From Auricularia sp. M13 (Eukaryota > Basidiomycota > Agaricomycetes > Auriculariales > Auriculariaceae), in the NCBI GenBank assembly GCA_037042915.1, contig CM073193.1, positions 4,526,001-4,590,000 on the forward strand: a stretch of DNA of 64,000 nt, read 5' to 3'. Under the pieces are notes generated by a model. It worked only from the letters and a program-made list of their open reading frames with translations. It had not been told where the DNA came from and ran no database searches. Shown piece by piece: positions 11,654 through 24,034 of the stretch. The position numbers were made by a program, and so were the translations under genes. Positions within the stretch are counted from its first letter, which is position 1. The number at the start of each line of letters is the position of its first letter.

Positions 11654-12574
11654 GGCGAAAACACGGACAGCCTGAGGCGCGCGCCAAATTCAAACTGCGC
11701 CTGTGAGGCCCTTTGCTCCGTCCCTTCTCCCTCGGCCCCCGTCGTGTCACCCAGGGCGTTAAGCGGCCCTGATGAGGGCGCCCAACCTGGGAACAGGAGC
11801 CCTGACCGCCCCTTGCTGCACGTCTAACACTCAACACCGCTTCCAAAGTCGCGTGCGGAACGATCTCCTTATTCTCTCAGAATCTCACTTTTGAATACGG
11901 TGCACCTGAAGCACTGGGCCCATGATCGTGTGGTGGTCGAAAATTGTTAGAGATTACCGGCACAAGACAAGAGATTCTATTGAATGGCACAAAGAACGCT
12001 CCTGGATCATCTTTCAAAGGATAGTCATTGAACAAGTGAATAGTTTGAATGGTGGTCCTGAAATTAGTCAACAAATTCTCCAGAATATCGTCACCAGAAA
12101 ACCAGTCAGCCCAATAACAATCCACATTCCGGGTCCAGTGAAGGTCAGTATGGACGCTCCTAGATCATCTTTCATGGCGGACAGCGGGATATGCGGGTCA
12201 GGACCCCGAAATTCTCCAGCGTCACCAGCAGTCAGCCCAATAACAAGCCACATTTAAGTCATGGAGTCGCGCACAGGTCGCGCAAGGGAAAGACTTCTGC
12301 ATCGTCGATACGGGTGGGAATTGCATGACTCTTTCGACCGCCAGGACGTGTTACGACAAGAGACAATCGTCGTAGCACATTCGTTGACTATTGTAGGATG
12401 ATGGTGAATATAGCAGGCGTATATGAATGGAAACTTCTGAATCGCAGCTTCTGCCGGGAGGACCTGCCGGGCCGGGCACTCGCTGAGCTGGTCGTCGTCA
12501 CGAGGAGCGCCAGCAGCGCGCAATATAAGCAAGATGCAGAGGCATCAACGCAAAACATACTTCTCAGTCCAGAG
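11654..12574. other. Divergent promoter region with an imperfect internal duplication
   Basis: Lies between the starts of the UPF0652 gene (minus) and the esterase gene (plus). No gene recognised. The central part (about 11985-12255) contains a degenerate duplication listed separately. Short frames of 60-110 codons on both strands look fortuitous. Confidence 0.45.
11985..12255. repeat. Degenerate tandem duplication, two copies of about 130 bp
   Basis: Two blocks share the same ordered landmarks. One is CTCCTGGATCATCTTTCA (about 11999) versus CTCCTAGATCATCTTTCA (about 12157). Another is AATTCTCCAGAATATCGTCA versus AATTCTCCAGCGTCACCAG. Both blocks end in CAGTCAGCCCAATAACAA followed by CCACATT (about 12102 and 12231). 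The second copy has lost some internal sequence. On the minus strand the first copy is open (DCYWADWFSGDDILENLL), while the second carries a stop after CYWADCW, so it could be an ancient exon or mobile-element remnant. No terminal repeats were identified. Confidence 0.6.
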
Positions 12575-13768
12575 ATGTACGTTCCAGCGCTCGTCACATG
12601 CACATTTCTGGTGTTGGGCCGTGGCGCTCCTACGAAGAGTGAGGCCGCACCAGCCCTGGGTTTCGTGCTCATAGGCGACTCGACGACCAATAACGGGTAC
12701 ATCCTCCAGGAGTCACTGTACTGTAATGTGTGCTAACGCACAGAATATTTGAAGAACAGTGCCGAATAGCGGAGGATGGAGCAATGGCTTCTGCGCCTCG
12801 CTGGCGGCGTCCCGCACAGCGCGTGTATCAACGCTGCCCATGACGGTGCGACGACGGGATCGACCATCGCTTCCGGCCAGTTTGAGACTGCGCTGGGGTT
12901 CGTGAGAGCTTTGGTTGCGGAGGGGAGGCGGACGCTCGTCACTGTACAGGTAATTCTGCTACTAGTAGTGGCGTTGCGATGAGACTGCTGACCGACATCA
13001 CGTACTGTAGTTTGGACACAACGACCAGAAAATCGCTCCTGTAGGCACCGTGCTAAATGCACCTATTGCGAGCTGAAAACGATGACAGCCGGAGTCGATG
13101 GGTGCTAACCTCACGATTATGGTGGACGCCATTCGAGCTGCGAATGGAGAACCTGTCCTCGTAACCTCGTAAGTTCATATGTAGAGCTCCAGAGAGATGT
13201 GCTCACTAGTTGCTCTTGTTGCCAGACTCACGCGCCGCAACTTCTTTGCGAACGGAAGTGTCGATGATGCGCTGGAACCATGGGCGGAGGGTTGAGTCGT
13301 CTTCCCAGTTCTCCCCTGTTGAGAATGCTGATGCAGACTTGCATGCAGAGACGCTGCTCATCGCCGAACAAGAGGGAACGCACGCACTTGACCTGCACAA
13401 GACGTCGATTGACTATATCACCGTACGTTCTGCCGCCCTCCCATCGCCAAGGAAGCTCACGTCGACCAGGCGATTGGACCTGACGCAGCGCATCGACTGA
13501 ATCGACTGCCTGACGATAATACTCGTGAGGCTCACGGGCCGGTCCCACCAGTAGGCCGCTGTTCAAGGTCTCAAATGTTCAACAGACCTCAATTCAAACG
13601 GCACGATCGTATTCGGGAGGCACGCAGCAGATTTCCAAAGCGGTATGACGCTGACTGGTTTGCAGGATGGTTGCTGAGTTGATGCGTGAGAGCTTCCCGG
13701 ATGTTGTGCAGCTACTGCCAAACCCAGAGTTGGACTTCAACATAACGCACGGGATCCCGTCTTTCTGA
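12575..13768 (+). CDS. SGNH/GDSL hydrolase, rhamnogalacturonan acetylesterase-like (CE12)
   Basis: Predicted secreted pectin-side-chain deacetylase. ATG at 12575 starts a short signal peptide (MYVPALVTCTFLVLGRGA). Block I with the catalytic serine is FVLIGDSTTNNG (about 12660-12700). Later exons give CINAAHDGATTGSTIASGQF (block II region), VTVQ joined across an intron to FGHNDQKIAPVGT (block III, Asn of the oxyanion hole, about 13011), GEPVLVTSLTRRNFFANGSV (about 13150-13260, spanning an intron) and EGTHALDLHKTSIDYI. The catalytic Asp-His pair is DNTHLNSNG, assembled across the intron ending at about 13585. The last exon encodes MVAELMRESFPDVVQLLP and ends at TGA 13766. At least six introns, about 250 residues, normal for the family. 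Rhamnogalacturonan is the best-known substrate of the family; other acetylated polysaccharides are possible. Confidence 0.85.
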
Positions 13769-13990
13769 TGGGCAAGCTAGAAATGAATTGAACGTGTTGA
13801 GATTGGTTAAAAAGAAGGATAAATCCAGAATGTCGACGTGGCGATAGCAATTAGGGAAAATTTCAGAAGATTTGACAAGGAGCGCGTTGAGAGGAGTCCT
13901 GAGAGCAATGTTGCACAGGGCGCATGAGGTAGTTTGGATTTTATCGAAGGGAAACGGCCGTGTAATGGTTGGAACGGAAAGGAGGGAGAG

Positions 13991-16900
13991 ATGCGGAATG
14001 TGCCGTGTCGGAGTTCGCGCCTTCTGTCGTGCCCACTTGCGTCGCTGCTCGGAGCAAGCGACGCGATCATACCGAGCGATACATGCAGCGCGAAAGCGCC
14101 AGGCGCGGCTTCTCCATATAAGTCGTCTTTCTGGTACCTCGCGCGCGGCCCTTGGCTGACGCATTATCTCGTTTCTACTAGCCACCAACGTGTGGTGTTG
14201 GACCTCAACTTCACGGGGACCCTGCGCGTAAGTGCCGCGCGCTTTTTCGTAGGAGCACTAGCTAATCGACCTGGTGCTCATACAGGGCTCGACAGAGCTT
14301 ACGATTGTCCCAACCTCGCGCGACTTGAGGACCATCTTCCTCAATTGTCGCTATGCTCGTATGCAGCCTTTGTATCTCGCCCGCTGCCCCAACTGACCGC
14401 GAGCGACGCAGAAATACACAGGATTACGGTGGCCTCGTACCCCGCGGAATATGTCATGCACGATGCCTTAGAAAGCATCACTCTGTCCGACCCCAAAGAC
14501 TTCCACCTGCACCCCGAGCTCAAGCGCAAGGTATACTCGGCTCTGGCTGACGGCGCACAAGGCGAACTGGCCATCGCCATCCCCCCGCAAGTCCATATCA
14601 GGCCTGTACGTGCTTCGCGTTAACCTCGTCGCCACATTTTCTCAGCGTGACTCAGTCGGTGAACGGCGCGACGAGCCAGTTGACGCGTGATGTCAACGCC
14701 GGCGAGGCTCACTCTTCCTCCAACCCGACCTCCGAACTCGCGCCTATCAAGGTCATGATTGAATATAGCATTAATCACCCTGACGAGGGCTTCCAATTCG
14801 TGCTGCCTTCCGAGGCATACCCATATGTTAGTTCTGCGTCAAGAGGACCAATTACCATACTCATCCTTTGCAGCGCGTACCACACGCCTATACGACTCCG
14901 TCCTCACCGGACGCAGCACGTTGCTGGGTGCCTTGTGTCGACAACTTATGGGAACGCTGCACATGGGAATTCGAGCTCATCGTCCCGCGTTACCTCGACC
15001 GTGTCGAGGACGACGCGGACGATGAACGCGCCGAGTCTGATGCCGAAAGGGTTCCGGTTATCGTCGTCTGCAGTGGCGAATTGGTCGAACAGGTCGACCA
15101 CCCGACTAACTCGCGCAAGACCATCTTCGTCTACTCGCAGCCCGTACCCACCTCGGTGCAGCACATCGCTTTCGCCGCAGGGCCTTTTCACTTGCTGCAA
15201 ATCCCGCCGACCAAAACGACGAGGGCTCTTCCCAGGCTATCATGCATGCGTTCTGCCTCCCGGGCATGGAGCGCCTCCTCTCGTCATCCGTCTCTTTCCT
15301 GCGCTCAGCTATGAATTTTTATACCAGCGAGTTTGGCTCGTATCCCTACACCTCTCACAAGCTCGTATTCGTCAACGATTTGCCGCAGCAGCGGTTCGAC
15401 AGCGCGACGTTATCGCTGGTTACATCCGATGCTCTGCATGGCGACGACGCTATCGACGTCGTCTTCGAGACCCGGCTACTTCTCAGCCACGCTCTTGCGA
15501 CCCAATGGATCGGCGTGAATGTCTGCCAGAAGACATGGTCCGACACCTGGCTCGTCAACGGCCTGGGATTGTACATGACGGGTCTGTTCATCAAGCGCCA
15601 TCTGGGCAACAATGAATACCGCTTCCGGCTGCGTCGAGACATGGACCGGGTCATCGAGCAGGACGTCGGGGACATGCCGCCCATCTGCCAACCGGCGCTG
15701 CACTACCCGCCCGACTCGGCGTTACTGCCCTTCATCAACATGAAGAGCGCGCTTGTGCTGCACATCCTCGACCGCCGGCTGGGCAAGTCCGGCACGTCGC
15801 TCGGCCTGTCGCGCGTGCTGCCCAAGCTGTTCCTGTCCGCCATCTCGGGCGAGATGCCCAACAACGCGCTGTCGACGACGGCCTTCTTCAAGATGTGCCG
15901 CAAGGTGTGCGGCTTCGACTCGCGCGGGTTCGCCGAGCAGTGGATTATGCGAGCGGGTGTCCGCGCCTGCGCTTCGCGGCGAACTTCAACAGGAAGAGGA
16001 TGGCGGTCGAGATCACCATGCAGCAGCACTCGCCGGCGTGGGATAAGAATAAGGACGACCCCGTACGCCTTGCGCAGTTGAAGCCCGTTCATATCTTTGA
16101 GGTATGCTGCCTCTACTGTCCTGGAGTTGAGGTGCATTACTGACGATGTCGCCTTGCAGGGTCACATGACGGTTCGCATCCATGAGGCTGACGGAACGCC
16201 CTATGAGCACGTCCTCGATATTCAGACTGCGTACAAGAAATACGATGTGCCGTTCAACACGAAGTACAAGCGCGTGCGCCGCAACACGAAGCGTTTTATT
16301 GCCCGCCAGCAGGCCGCCGCACTCGCCGCTCAGGGCGATACGGAGGCTGCAGAGGCCATTGGGATGATTGACGTTGGCTTCGGGTTGGACGTGTGGGAGG
16401 ACGCGAAGGAGCGCGAGAACTGGAAGGTCGCTGATTGGACGGAGGAGGAGGAACAAGTCATGGCTGGCGCAACGTACGAATGGATCCGCATGGACGCCGA
16501 TTTCGAGTGGATAGCCACCATTGCGTTTGAACAGCCTGACTTCATGTGGGTCAGTCAGTTGCAGCGTGACAGGGACGTAGTGGCACAGCTTGAGGTGAGT
16601 CAGTTTGTTTCGTATCCCTCGTTTAATCCTGATGGTGTGTTCGTAGGCGATACGTGCGCTCACCCGACAACCGACGGCCATTGTATCCGGCACGTTCACG
16701 AAAACGGTTCTGGTCACAAATTATTTCTACCGAATACGTGTCGAGGCCGCTCTCGGTCTCGTTAGCGTAAGTAGCCGTCTTACACGAGCACAGGGATGTC
16801 TCAAATACTTGATCACAGTGTGCGACCAACAAGCTCGGTTTCATTGGCCTGTTCCATTTGTTCAAGATCTTCCTCCGCTACTGTCACACCCCGACGAACA

Positions 16901-19900
16901 AGGACCAGGATTTGTTCACCCACAAATACGTACCGCTGCAGAACGACTTCACTGACTTTGCCGAGTACTTCGTGCGCAAGGTACGCTTCTTCCTCCGTCC
17001 GTCTGGAGTAGGTCCTGATAGAACATTAGGCGGTCTTGACTGCTGTGTCGAAAGTACGGTTTGAGAACGGGAAGACACCTCCCATTGTGCGACGCTTCCT
17101 TATTGACCAGTTGCGCTTCAACGACAACACAAATAATCCGGTACGCGAGATTGTATGAGCTATTCCGCTTTAGTTTTGCTAATGCGCCATCCAGTATTCC
17201 GATGCGCGTTACATCTCGTGCATCATTACAGCGCTCGGCCATGCTTGTGTCTCGACAGCTCCGCCTGAGTATGGCGAGCTTATGCAGACGCAAGGTCGGT
17301 CAGATCAAAACCAGGAAGATATCGAGTTGTTGGATCAGGCAACGGCCGAGGTCGAGCGGTATCGAACAATGGACCGTCTCGTGCCTTCGTCACACAACGT
17401 TGTGACTGTTGCCGTCCTCGAGGCAAGCGCACTGGTTACTTTCCTGCTGTACCTGAGCTGACACGCTGCGCAGTGGTACATTCTTCTGAGCCTCGCGAAT
17501 TTGAAGCCTAGCGATCCCAAGCTTTATCTAATGTACACTCGCGAGGGGAACTACACGCCCGTCCGCATCGCTGCGTTCAACGGCTTTTTCCTCACGCGGT
17601 GGTACACCCCGAAGCTCATGCGCTACGTTCTTTCGGTCGTGCAACACGATCCATCGCGCGTCATTCGTCGTCATGTCGCCCATAGTATTCTCGAGAGTCT
17701 GGCGCTTCTGTTCACCATTGGCGAGATCAAGGGTGGAAAGGAGGACGTCCTCTTGGTCGAGGAGGATGGCGGAGCCCAGGATAAGAGCAAAGATCTCGCG
17801 GCGAAGAAGAGTGAAGTCAACGGCTTCATGAAGACTCTGCGGCGCGATAAAGAGCTGGGCCGTAACGATGTCTTCCGTGAAATGATTATGCCTATTCTAC
17901 TGTGCGTAACTCCTCTTCTTGTTCATGACTTGTAGCTGACTCACTTAGTGTTCCGAATGTCGACCACGACGTTCGCTGGAGCATGCTTCAGCTCAACGAG
18001 TTGTTCATCAAAGGCGCTGAGGAAGTCGTACCCAAGGTCATCCTACATATCCCCATCGCCCCTGTGGTGGACACACCGTCTACACCGGCCGCACAGCCGG
18101 CGACGCCTTCCAGCGCATCCATCACACTTCGGCCTCCTCGTCGCCCATCCACCGCCGTTCCTCCTCCAATTCTGAAGATCAAGCCCCCGCCGCCCCCAAG
18201 AATCAAGCAGGAACCGCTCACCATCTCGACGGGTGGTATGCAGGATGCTCCCATTCAGTCCCCTGCGATTCGGAGCAAGATCAGGATTACTCCGCGCACG
18301 CCAAGGTTCGACGATGCTGCTATGCCGCCTCCCGCCCCGCCTGCGGCACCAAAGGTCCCCAAACCTGTGGCCTTGCCCAAGAAGGACAAGCCCAGAGCTC
18401 AGATTGCGGGCATGCCTGGGACGGACGTCAAGGCGTGCAGAAATGCGCTCCACCGTCTGAATCAGAATAAACACTCCATCATCTTCAGACAGCCTGTCGA
18501 TCCCGTTCGCGATATGGCGCCCAAGTATGTTGACTTTTCTATCATCTATTGCTTTTGTGCTGAAATGTCTGCAGTTATTATGATATTATCAAGAACCCCA
18601 TGGACCTCAGCACTATGCGGAGCAAGCTTGACGCCGGCATGTACAAGGACCGCTTCGAGTTCGAGGCCGACTTCAAGCTCATGATTGACAACGCTAAGGC
18701 GTACAATCAACCCGGTCAATTCGCGTACAACGAAGCTGTCGCCCTCGAAGGTTTCTTCGAGCAAGGTTCGCCCTCCTGTGACTGCACGTTTAATGCGTGT
18801 TCAACTTTCTTTAGCATGGGTCCGCATCAACGCTACGCTGGGGGCAATTGTCAACCAACCGCCTCCTCCTCCTCCCATTGTCCCCCAGGCTCCTCGACCA
18901 GTCGGGCGTCCACCAAAGCAAAAGTCGAAGCCGCCCGTGCCAGACCCCATTCCCGTTGCGAGCAGCTCGACAGAGATGCCGCCTCCTCCAGCACCAGTCG
19001 CGCCGGCTGCACCTCGCATCAAATTGAAGATTGGCCAGCCATCGTCTTCGAAGCCATCGCCTGCCCCGACGCCAGCCCCCGCGCCTGCACCCGTCGCCGC
19101 ACCGGCGCACCCGTCTATCAAGATCAAGCCTTTGAAGCCTCCAAAGCCTGCGCAACCTGCAGACGACTTCGATGACCTTGTCGACGACCTTATTGGCAAG
19201 AAGGCGGAGGAGGACGAGGACGAGGACGGAGAGGGCGACGTGGTGGATGACCTGCTGGAAGAGGTCATGATGATTGAGCGAGAAGCCAAGCCTGGCAAGA
19301 CCGACCGGAAGGACAGGAAGGAGAAGGCGCCTCTGCTCCTCCTCCACCGCCTCCTGCCGACCCTCGATCTCCATCGCCAGAGGATATCGACATGGAGCTC
19401 GAGGAGGCGATTGCTGCTCCCCCGCCTCCACCGCCTTTGAAGCTCAAGATTGGCGGCGTCTCAGCGGTTAAGCCGGCGCCGGCGCCAGCGCCAGCTCCGT
19501 CGTCGTCAAAGCCAATCACGCTCACCGTCAAGCCGCCAAAGGCAAAGGAGAAGGAGAAGGAACGCCCGAAGTCGAAGGCTCCCGTGGAACCTATGCATCG
19601 GACGCCGCTGCAGAAGAAGAAGTGCCTTGAGCTGCTGAAGACCTTGCGCAAGCAGCCTGAAGCCATGTTCTTCCTGCTACCGGTTGATCCCGTGCTTTCT
19701 GGCTGCCCAACGTACGTCACCACCTCTTATTTTTGTGCTGAATCCTCACTTCATATAGGTATTATGACGAGATCAAGCACCCCATGGATCTTGACACGAT
19801 GGGCAAGAAACTGGAGAGCGGCCAATACGATTCGATGGAGGATTTCCATTCGGACGTAATTCTCATTTTCAACAACTGCCGTCAGTTCAACCCGCCGAAC

Positions 19901-20431
19901 ACTCTTCCGTACGATCACGCAAATGCCCTCGAGAAGTTCTTCAAGAAGGAATGGTCCAGGATTGCGGGGAAGCTGACGTACGAGGAAAAGCGCGCAATGG
20001 GATCGGCGATCAACAAATTGAAGACGGAAGTGGTGTAAGTTTTGCGACACCTGTCACCTTTACCATCCGCTCACAATCGATCTAGTTCATTCTTCTTCCG
20101 CGAACCTGTGGATCCTCTGCGCTGGAATATCCCCACGTACTTCCAGATTATCGATCCCGCAAAGGCGCGCGACCTTTCCCTCATCAAGGCCAAGCTCGAC
20201 AGGGGCGAGTACGAGACATCTGCTGCTGTTTATGCCGACTTCCAACTTATGGTCGACAACGCCATCAAGTTCAATGGCGAAGGCAGCGAAGTCGGTGCTG
20301 CCGCCGTAGCCTGCTTTGATCGCTTCAAGGAGATCATGAATGAGTCTCTATCCAAGAAGCGTAAGCCTGAGGTTGTGGATGGTGGCCGTGCGTCGGGCAC
20401 GCCCCCGGTGAAGAAGGCCAGATTCGCATGA
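13991..20431 (+). CDS. TAF2: TFIID subunit TAF2 with three C-terminal bromodomains
   Basis: Subunit of the general transcription factor TFIID (nucleus). N-terminal aminopeptidase-like region: HQRVVLDLNFTGTLR, IVPTSRDLRTIFLNCRYAR, SEFGSYPYTSHKLVFVNDLP, and SHALATQWIGVNVCQKTWSD where M1 peptidases have HExxH, so the zinc site is lost as in other TAF2. The HEAT-like region follows (RFLIDQLRFNDNTNNPYSDA; LMYTREGNYTPVRIAAFNGF; up to 18060). A Pro-rich linker leads to three bromodomains at about 18412-18790 (YYDIIKNPMDLSTM...NAKAYNQP), 19596-19965 (YYDEIKHPMDLDTM...NCRQFNPP) and 20080-20340 (DPLRWNIPTYFQIID...NAIKFNGE). Each keeps the acetyl-lysine-binding Asn. The protein ends with a basic KKRKPE and KKARFA motif. 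Many introns, roughly 1,600 residues. The 5' end is uncertain: 13991 is the first in-frame ATG, but an ATG at 14084 with an unusual donor is an alternative. Confidence 0.88.
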
Positions 20432-20790
20432 ACAGGTTGTTCGTTGTATTGCTGTGCCACATTATGCTTTCGTTCGCTGTGTTGCTGTATTTTGTTCATC
20501 GTGCCAGTCACTGTATCCTTATGCAATCAAACAATGGAATCGCTCTGCACATGTAGCCTGGGAACGTAAATTCGCAGGTCGGCTCGGCGAACGTCGAGCT
20601 TGAAGCTTGATCTCTCCGCGGCATCCGGTCTTTGGATTTATGCTTTCCGCCGGTTTTGGCATATCCTATTCACATGCAGTGCCTGGAATGACTCTTTGGG
20701 GTGTCTCAGAGCCCCCAGCGGGGCATTCCGCGCGTCCACTCAAAACGGTGAGAATCATCCGGATCCTCAGTGGTCTTCTCAGATTCTCTC
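20432..20790. other. Intergenic
   Basis: 3' UTR of TAF2 and promoter of the DUF829 gene. Nothing else recognised. Confidence 0.5.
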
Positions 20791-21896
20791 ATGGCCACCC
20801 GGAACATATTCAAAGTTAACGACGTTATTGCCGTTGCAAAGCCTCTTGAGGAGTGGCCTACGGCTGAAAACAATACTACTCCCAGTCAGGAACCCAGGTA
20901 ACAACTCAGTTCGGGCGTGCATCACTACCAGCCGCTGAATATGAGTCTAGTGTCGTGCTCATTTTGGATGGAGTAAGTTCTCATTCTCTCACGGCTGATC
21001 AGCGTGGGACTGAGCTTTTCGAAGTGGATGCAAAGTTCAACACACTCCTGAAGTATAGGCAGGCGTATGATAAGCTCTTTCCGCACGCCACACACATCAT
21101 TGTCCAGCAGAACGCATGGGGACTATGGATGCCACGACGGTACCGGGTAAGGTCACCGTGACCTGAGCGCTGGGGCGACTATGCTCAATCGTGCGACAGG
21201 AGCCTGAGATCGCGCCTCTTGTGCAAGTGCTGGCTGATGTTGGCGTGGACTGGAAGAACCCGTCAGCCTCGCGCGGTCTCGTCGTCCATACCTTCTCAAA
21301 TGGTTTGTCCTCTTCTCTAAATTTGGTCGGTCAGTATGCTCAAACGCGCGTACAGGAGGTTGCTGGCGTCTCGTCCTGCTCCGCCACATCGTCCAGAAGC
21401 TCGGATACCAGAACCAGACAGGACCGCTCCCGCCGACAGCGATGGTCTTCGACTCGTGCCCAGGCCGCACGACCTTCCGCCGCGCGCACCGCGCAGTGAC
21501 GTCGGGCATGTCGAGCTGGATCCTCAAGCTGCTCTTCACGCTGTTCTTCGCGCCATCCTACTTCGGGCGCTGGCTGTTCGACCAAGTCTTCCGGCGCGGG
21601 GACAAAACGAATCATATTGGCGTAGTGTGGGACGGGATGGCGCGCGCGGATGTGCTGCCCTGGACCGCAAGACGACGCCCCGGGCGTACTTGTACTCGCG
21701 TGAGGACGTCATGGTGCCAGCGGAGGATGTCGAGGAGCATGTCGCGCGCCTGCGTGGGGATGGCTTCGCGCCCGTCAGAGCGGAACGATTCGACGGCAGC
21801 GCACATGTTGCGCACGTGCGCAGCGATCCGGAGAGATATTGGGGCATCGTGCGCGAGACGTGGGAAGCTGCTTGCAAGGGTCAGGCGCAGTCCTAG
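20791..21896 (+). CDS. DUF829 (TMEM53/PaxU-like) alpha/beta-hydrolase-fold protein
   Basis: ATG at 20791 (MATRNIFKVNDVIAVAKPLE). An intron of 53 nt from 20898 joins to SVVLILDG, and the next exon gives AKFNTLLKYRQAYDKLFPHA with the family pattern of a residue block followed by THIIVQQN. Downstream are LVQVLADVGVDW, then HTFSNGG (the nucleophile-elbow-like motif, assembled across an intron at about 21301-21354), PPTAMVFDSCPG, and the late block RAYLYSREDVMVPAEDVEEH plus FDGSAHVAHVRSDPERYW before the stop at 21894. About 290 residues. The family includes the indole-diterpene cluster protein PaxU and the animal nuclear envelope protein TMEM53; its enzymatic role is unproven. No biosynthetic cluster surrounds it here, so a general rather than secondary-metabolic role is likelier. 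Confidence 0.8.
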
Positions 21897-22044
21897 CCAG
21901 AGCTTCAACGTTCAGCAGCCGAGCGAAGACACAATTTAGAAACGCAAAGGTCTATATCCACGCACGACATCGTATTGTAGATAACACGCGCACCGCACCT
22001 GACAGAAACGAAATTTCCAGATTCGGCAACTACGCGGGGCAGAT

Positions 22045-23631
22045 TCAGGCGGCCTGCGCGACAGGCTGCGCTCCTGACGCTGCCGCGATCGTCGAATCCA
22101 ACGCACGCCCGTCCTTGCCCGCCGCGGCGCGCGCGGCGCCGACGACCTCGAGCACGCCGAGCAGGCCCGTCTTCCAAGTTGCAAGGCGCTTCTCCAGCGT
22201 CTCCCACTCGCTGCGCGCGAAGGAGCGCGTCGTCGAGCGCGTCACGCGCAGCGTCTGGGTCGGCTGCGAGAGCTTGCCAGAGAGTAGGCCTGCGCGGATG
22301 GCTGCATTGTATCTGTCAGGACACGAAGCCCATAGCGGATGTGGAGGAGCAACGTACCGTCGATGACCCATATTTCCACCTTGCCGCCTCGATTTGCAAA
22401 GCCGCCGCGATCTCGCCGTAGGGCAGATCGCGGCCGACGTTTTGAGCAGCAAGCGAGGCGAGCGTGAGTAGACGGATTTTGTGCTCCAGCACAGGGTTTT
22501 CCAGAGCTGCGTCGGGTGGGAGTCAGAACTCGTTTCAATATGGCAGGATGGGCAAGCGCGGACGCACAGAACTCTGCGAGGATAGCGGAATTTTGCTCGG
22601 ACCACGCCAGATACTCCTTGACACTGTCGAGCATGAATATTTTGAGCAGAGCGAAAAGCGGATGGTCCTTTGCGCTCTGCGCCGCGTCGATCTTTGCGAG
22701 TAAGTCGAAATCATGGACCGACGGCAGGCTGATTGCTGCGGAAATGGTTTCGAGAGTCGCGGGCTGCGCTAGCGGGGATGAGGCGGGTATCAAGCGCAAT
22801 CTGTCGAGAAGATAGGTGTACGACGCGTCTCTAAGGCCGAGAAGCGTGAGTGGAGAAATAACTAGCTAGGCGAGACACGTACTTTTGCCCAGCCTTTGCA
22901 AAGGCGTCCGCGACAGTCTTGAGGAATTCGGACTTGCGCTCGAGCGGCACATCCCACTCTGAAAGCCATTTTTCTACCTGGGGCCGCGACAGTTGAATCA
23001 CTTCCAGGTCGTCTGCCGCAAGCGCAATGAGAGCTTCCGCGACGGGCAGGCGTAAGTGCGATGTCCGCGGCAACGCGTTGAACAGGTTTGTTAATCTGAG
23101 CAGCATTGAGTCAGATAGGTAGGCAATGCTGACCTGGAAACGCACATGCGCAATTTTACGGCCGATTCGGGCGGTGCGGTCGAGCTATCTACGACGGCTA
23201 AGAGAGCTTTGACTGGGGCATCCAACGCGTCTGCAGGATATACATCGAGTATTTGCGCGATAACAAGGTTAAAAAAGCCCTCAATTTCTGCAGAATTTAT
23301 GAGTATCGAGCACGGCTGTCTCAGGCTCAAAGCCACGCACCGCGCTCCTGGCCGTCGCCGAAGCCCTTGATCTCTGCGACCACGAGCTCTATGACCTTTC
23401 TTCTGCGCTCCTTAGACTGCGCGAATGGCGCGTCGCCCTCCTGCGTGCGCAGTGCATCGGAGAACGGCCGGATGAACGCCGTGCGCTCCTCGTCTACGCG
23501 CGGCTTGGACACATATTCTACAAGCTCCTTGACCTGTCCCAGATCGCTCAGCAAGTCCCCCTGGATATCCGAGTCTGGCTAACCTGATCTTCAAACGTGC
23601 CCTCGGCGAAGATGGCCACAGAGTCCGACAT
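22045..23631 (-). CDS. eif3m: Translation initiation factor eIF3 subunit M (PCI domain)
   Basis: PCI-domain subunit of the eIF3 complex, cytosolic, acting in recruitment of the 43S pre-initiation complex. ATG at 23631 (MSDSVAIFAEGTFEDQ) fits the family start. Exons then give LGQVKELVEYVSKPRVDEER, VIAQILDVYPADALDAPVK, LRLPVAEALIALAADDLEVI, VEKWLSEWDVPLERKSEFLK, the PCI part DHPLFALLKIFMLDSVKEYL, the winged-helix block RDLPYGEIAAALQIEAAKVE (spanning an intron) and VEIWVIDAIRAGLLSGKLSQ (spanning an intron), and the tail EWETLEKRLATWKTGLLGVL. About six introns; about 430 residues, normal for eIF3m. It converges with the DUF829 gene. Confidence 0.87.
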
Positions 23632-24034
23632 TTTTGGGTACAAGCCGTCGAAGCTGCCACGCTCAACTCCGACCGTCAGTTCTGCGCGTCGCTCATAATT
23701 ATGGTTCAAATTCTTGCCGCGAGATATCATCATGGACTATTCTTCGTGGGGCATTCAGGCTTGGGGCGTTCAGGTGTCAAGTATCCAGCAATATGCCCAC
23801 TTCCCCGCCCTCTTCAGCTTCTCGCGCGTTTCGTCCGATGCATCAGCTTGACAGCCCCAGCTTCACGCGCCAACGAGATCCCTTATCGACGCTGGTCATT
23901 CTGTAGCTACGCGTGTTCTTGTCGTAGCGCTATGGTGCCTCCTGGAGCGCCCAGGCGTCGGTTTCAAACCGTTTACCGCAACCGTCCTATTATCGCCGTT
24001 GGCTGTGCGATACTTCGCTCTCTCCTGGCCCACC
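23632..24034. other. Divergent intergenic region between eIF3m and the NLR gene
   Basis: Shared upstream region of two divergently transcribed genes. No conserved frame or repeat seen. Confidence 0.45.
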
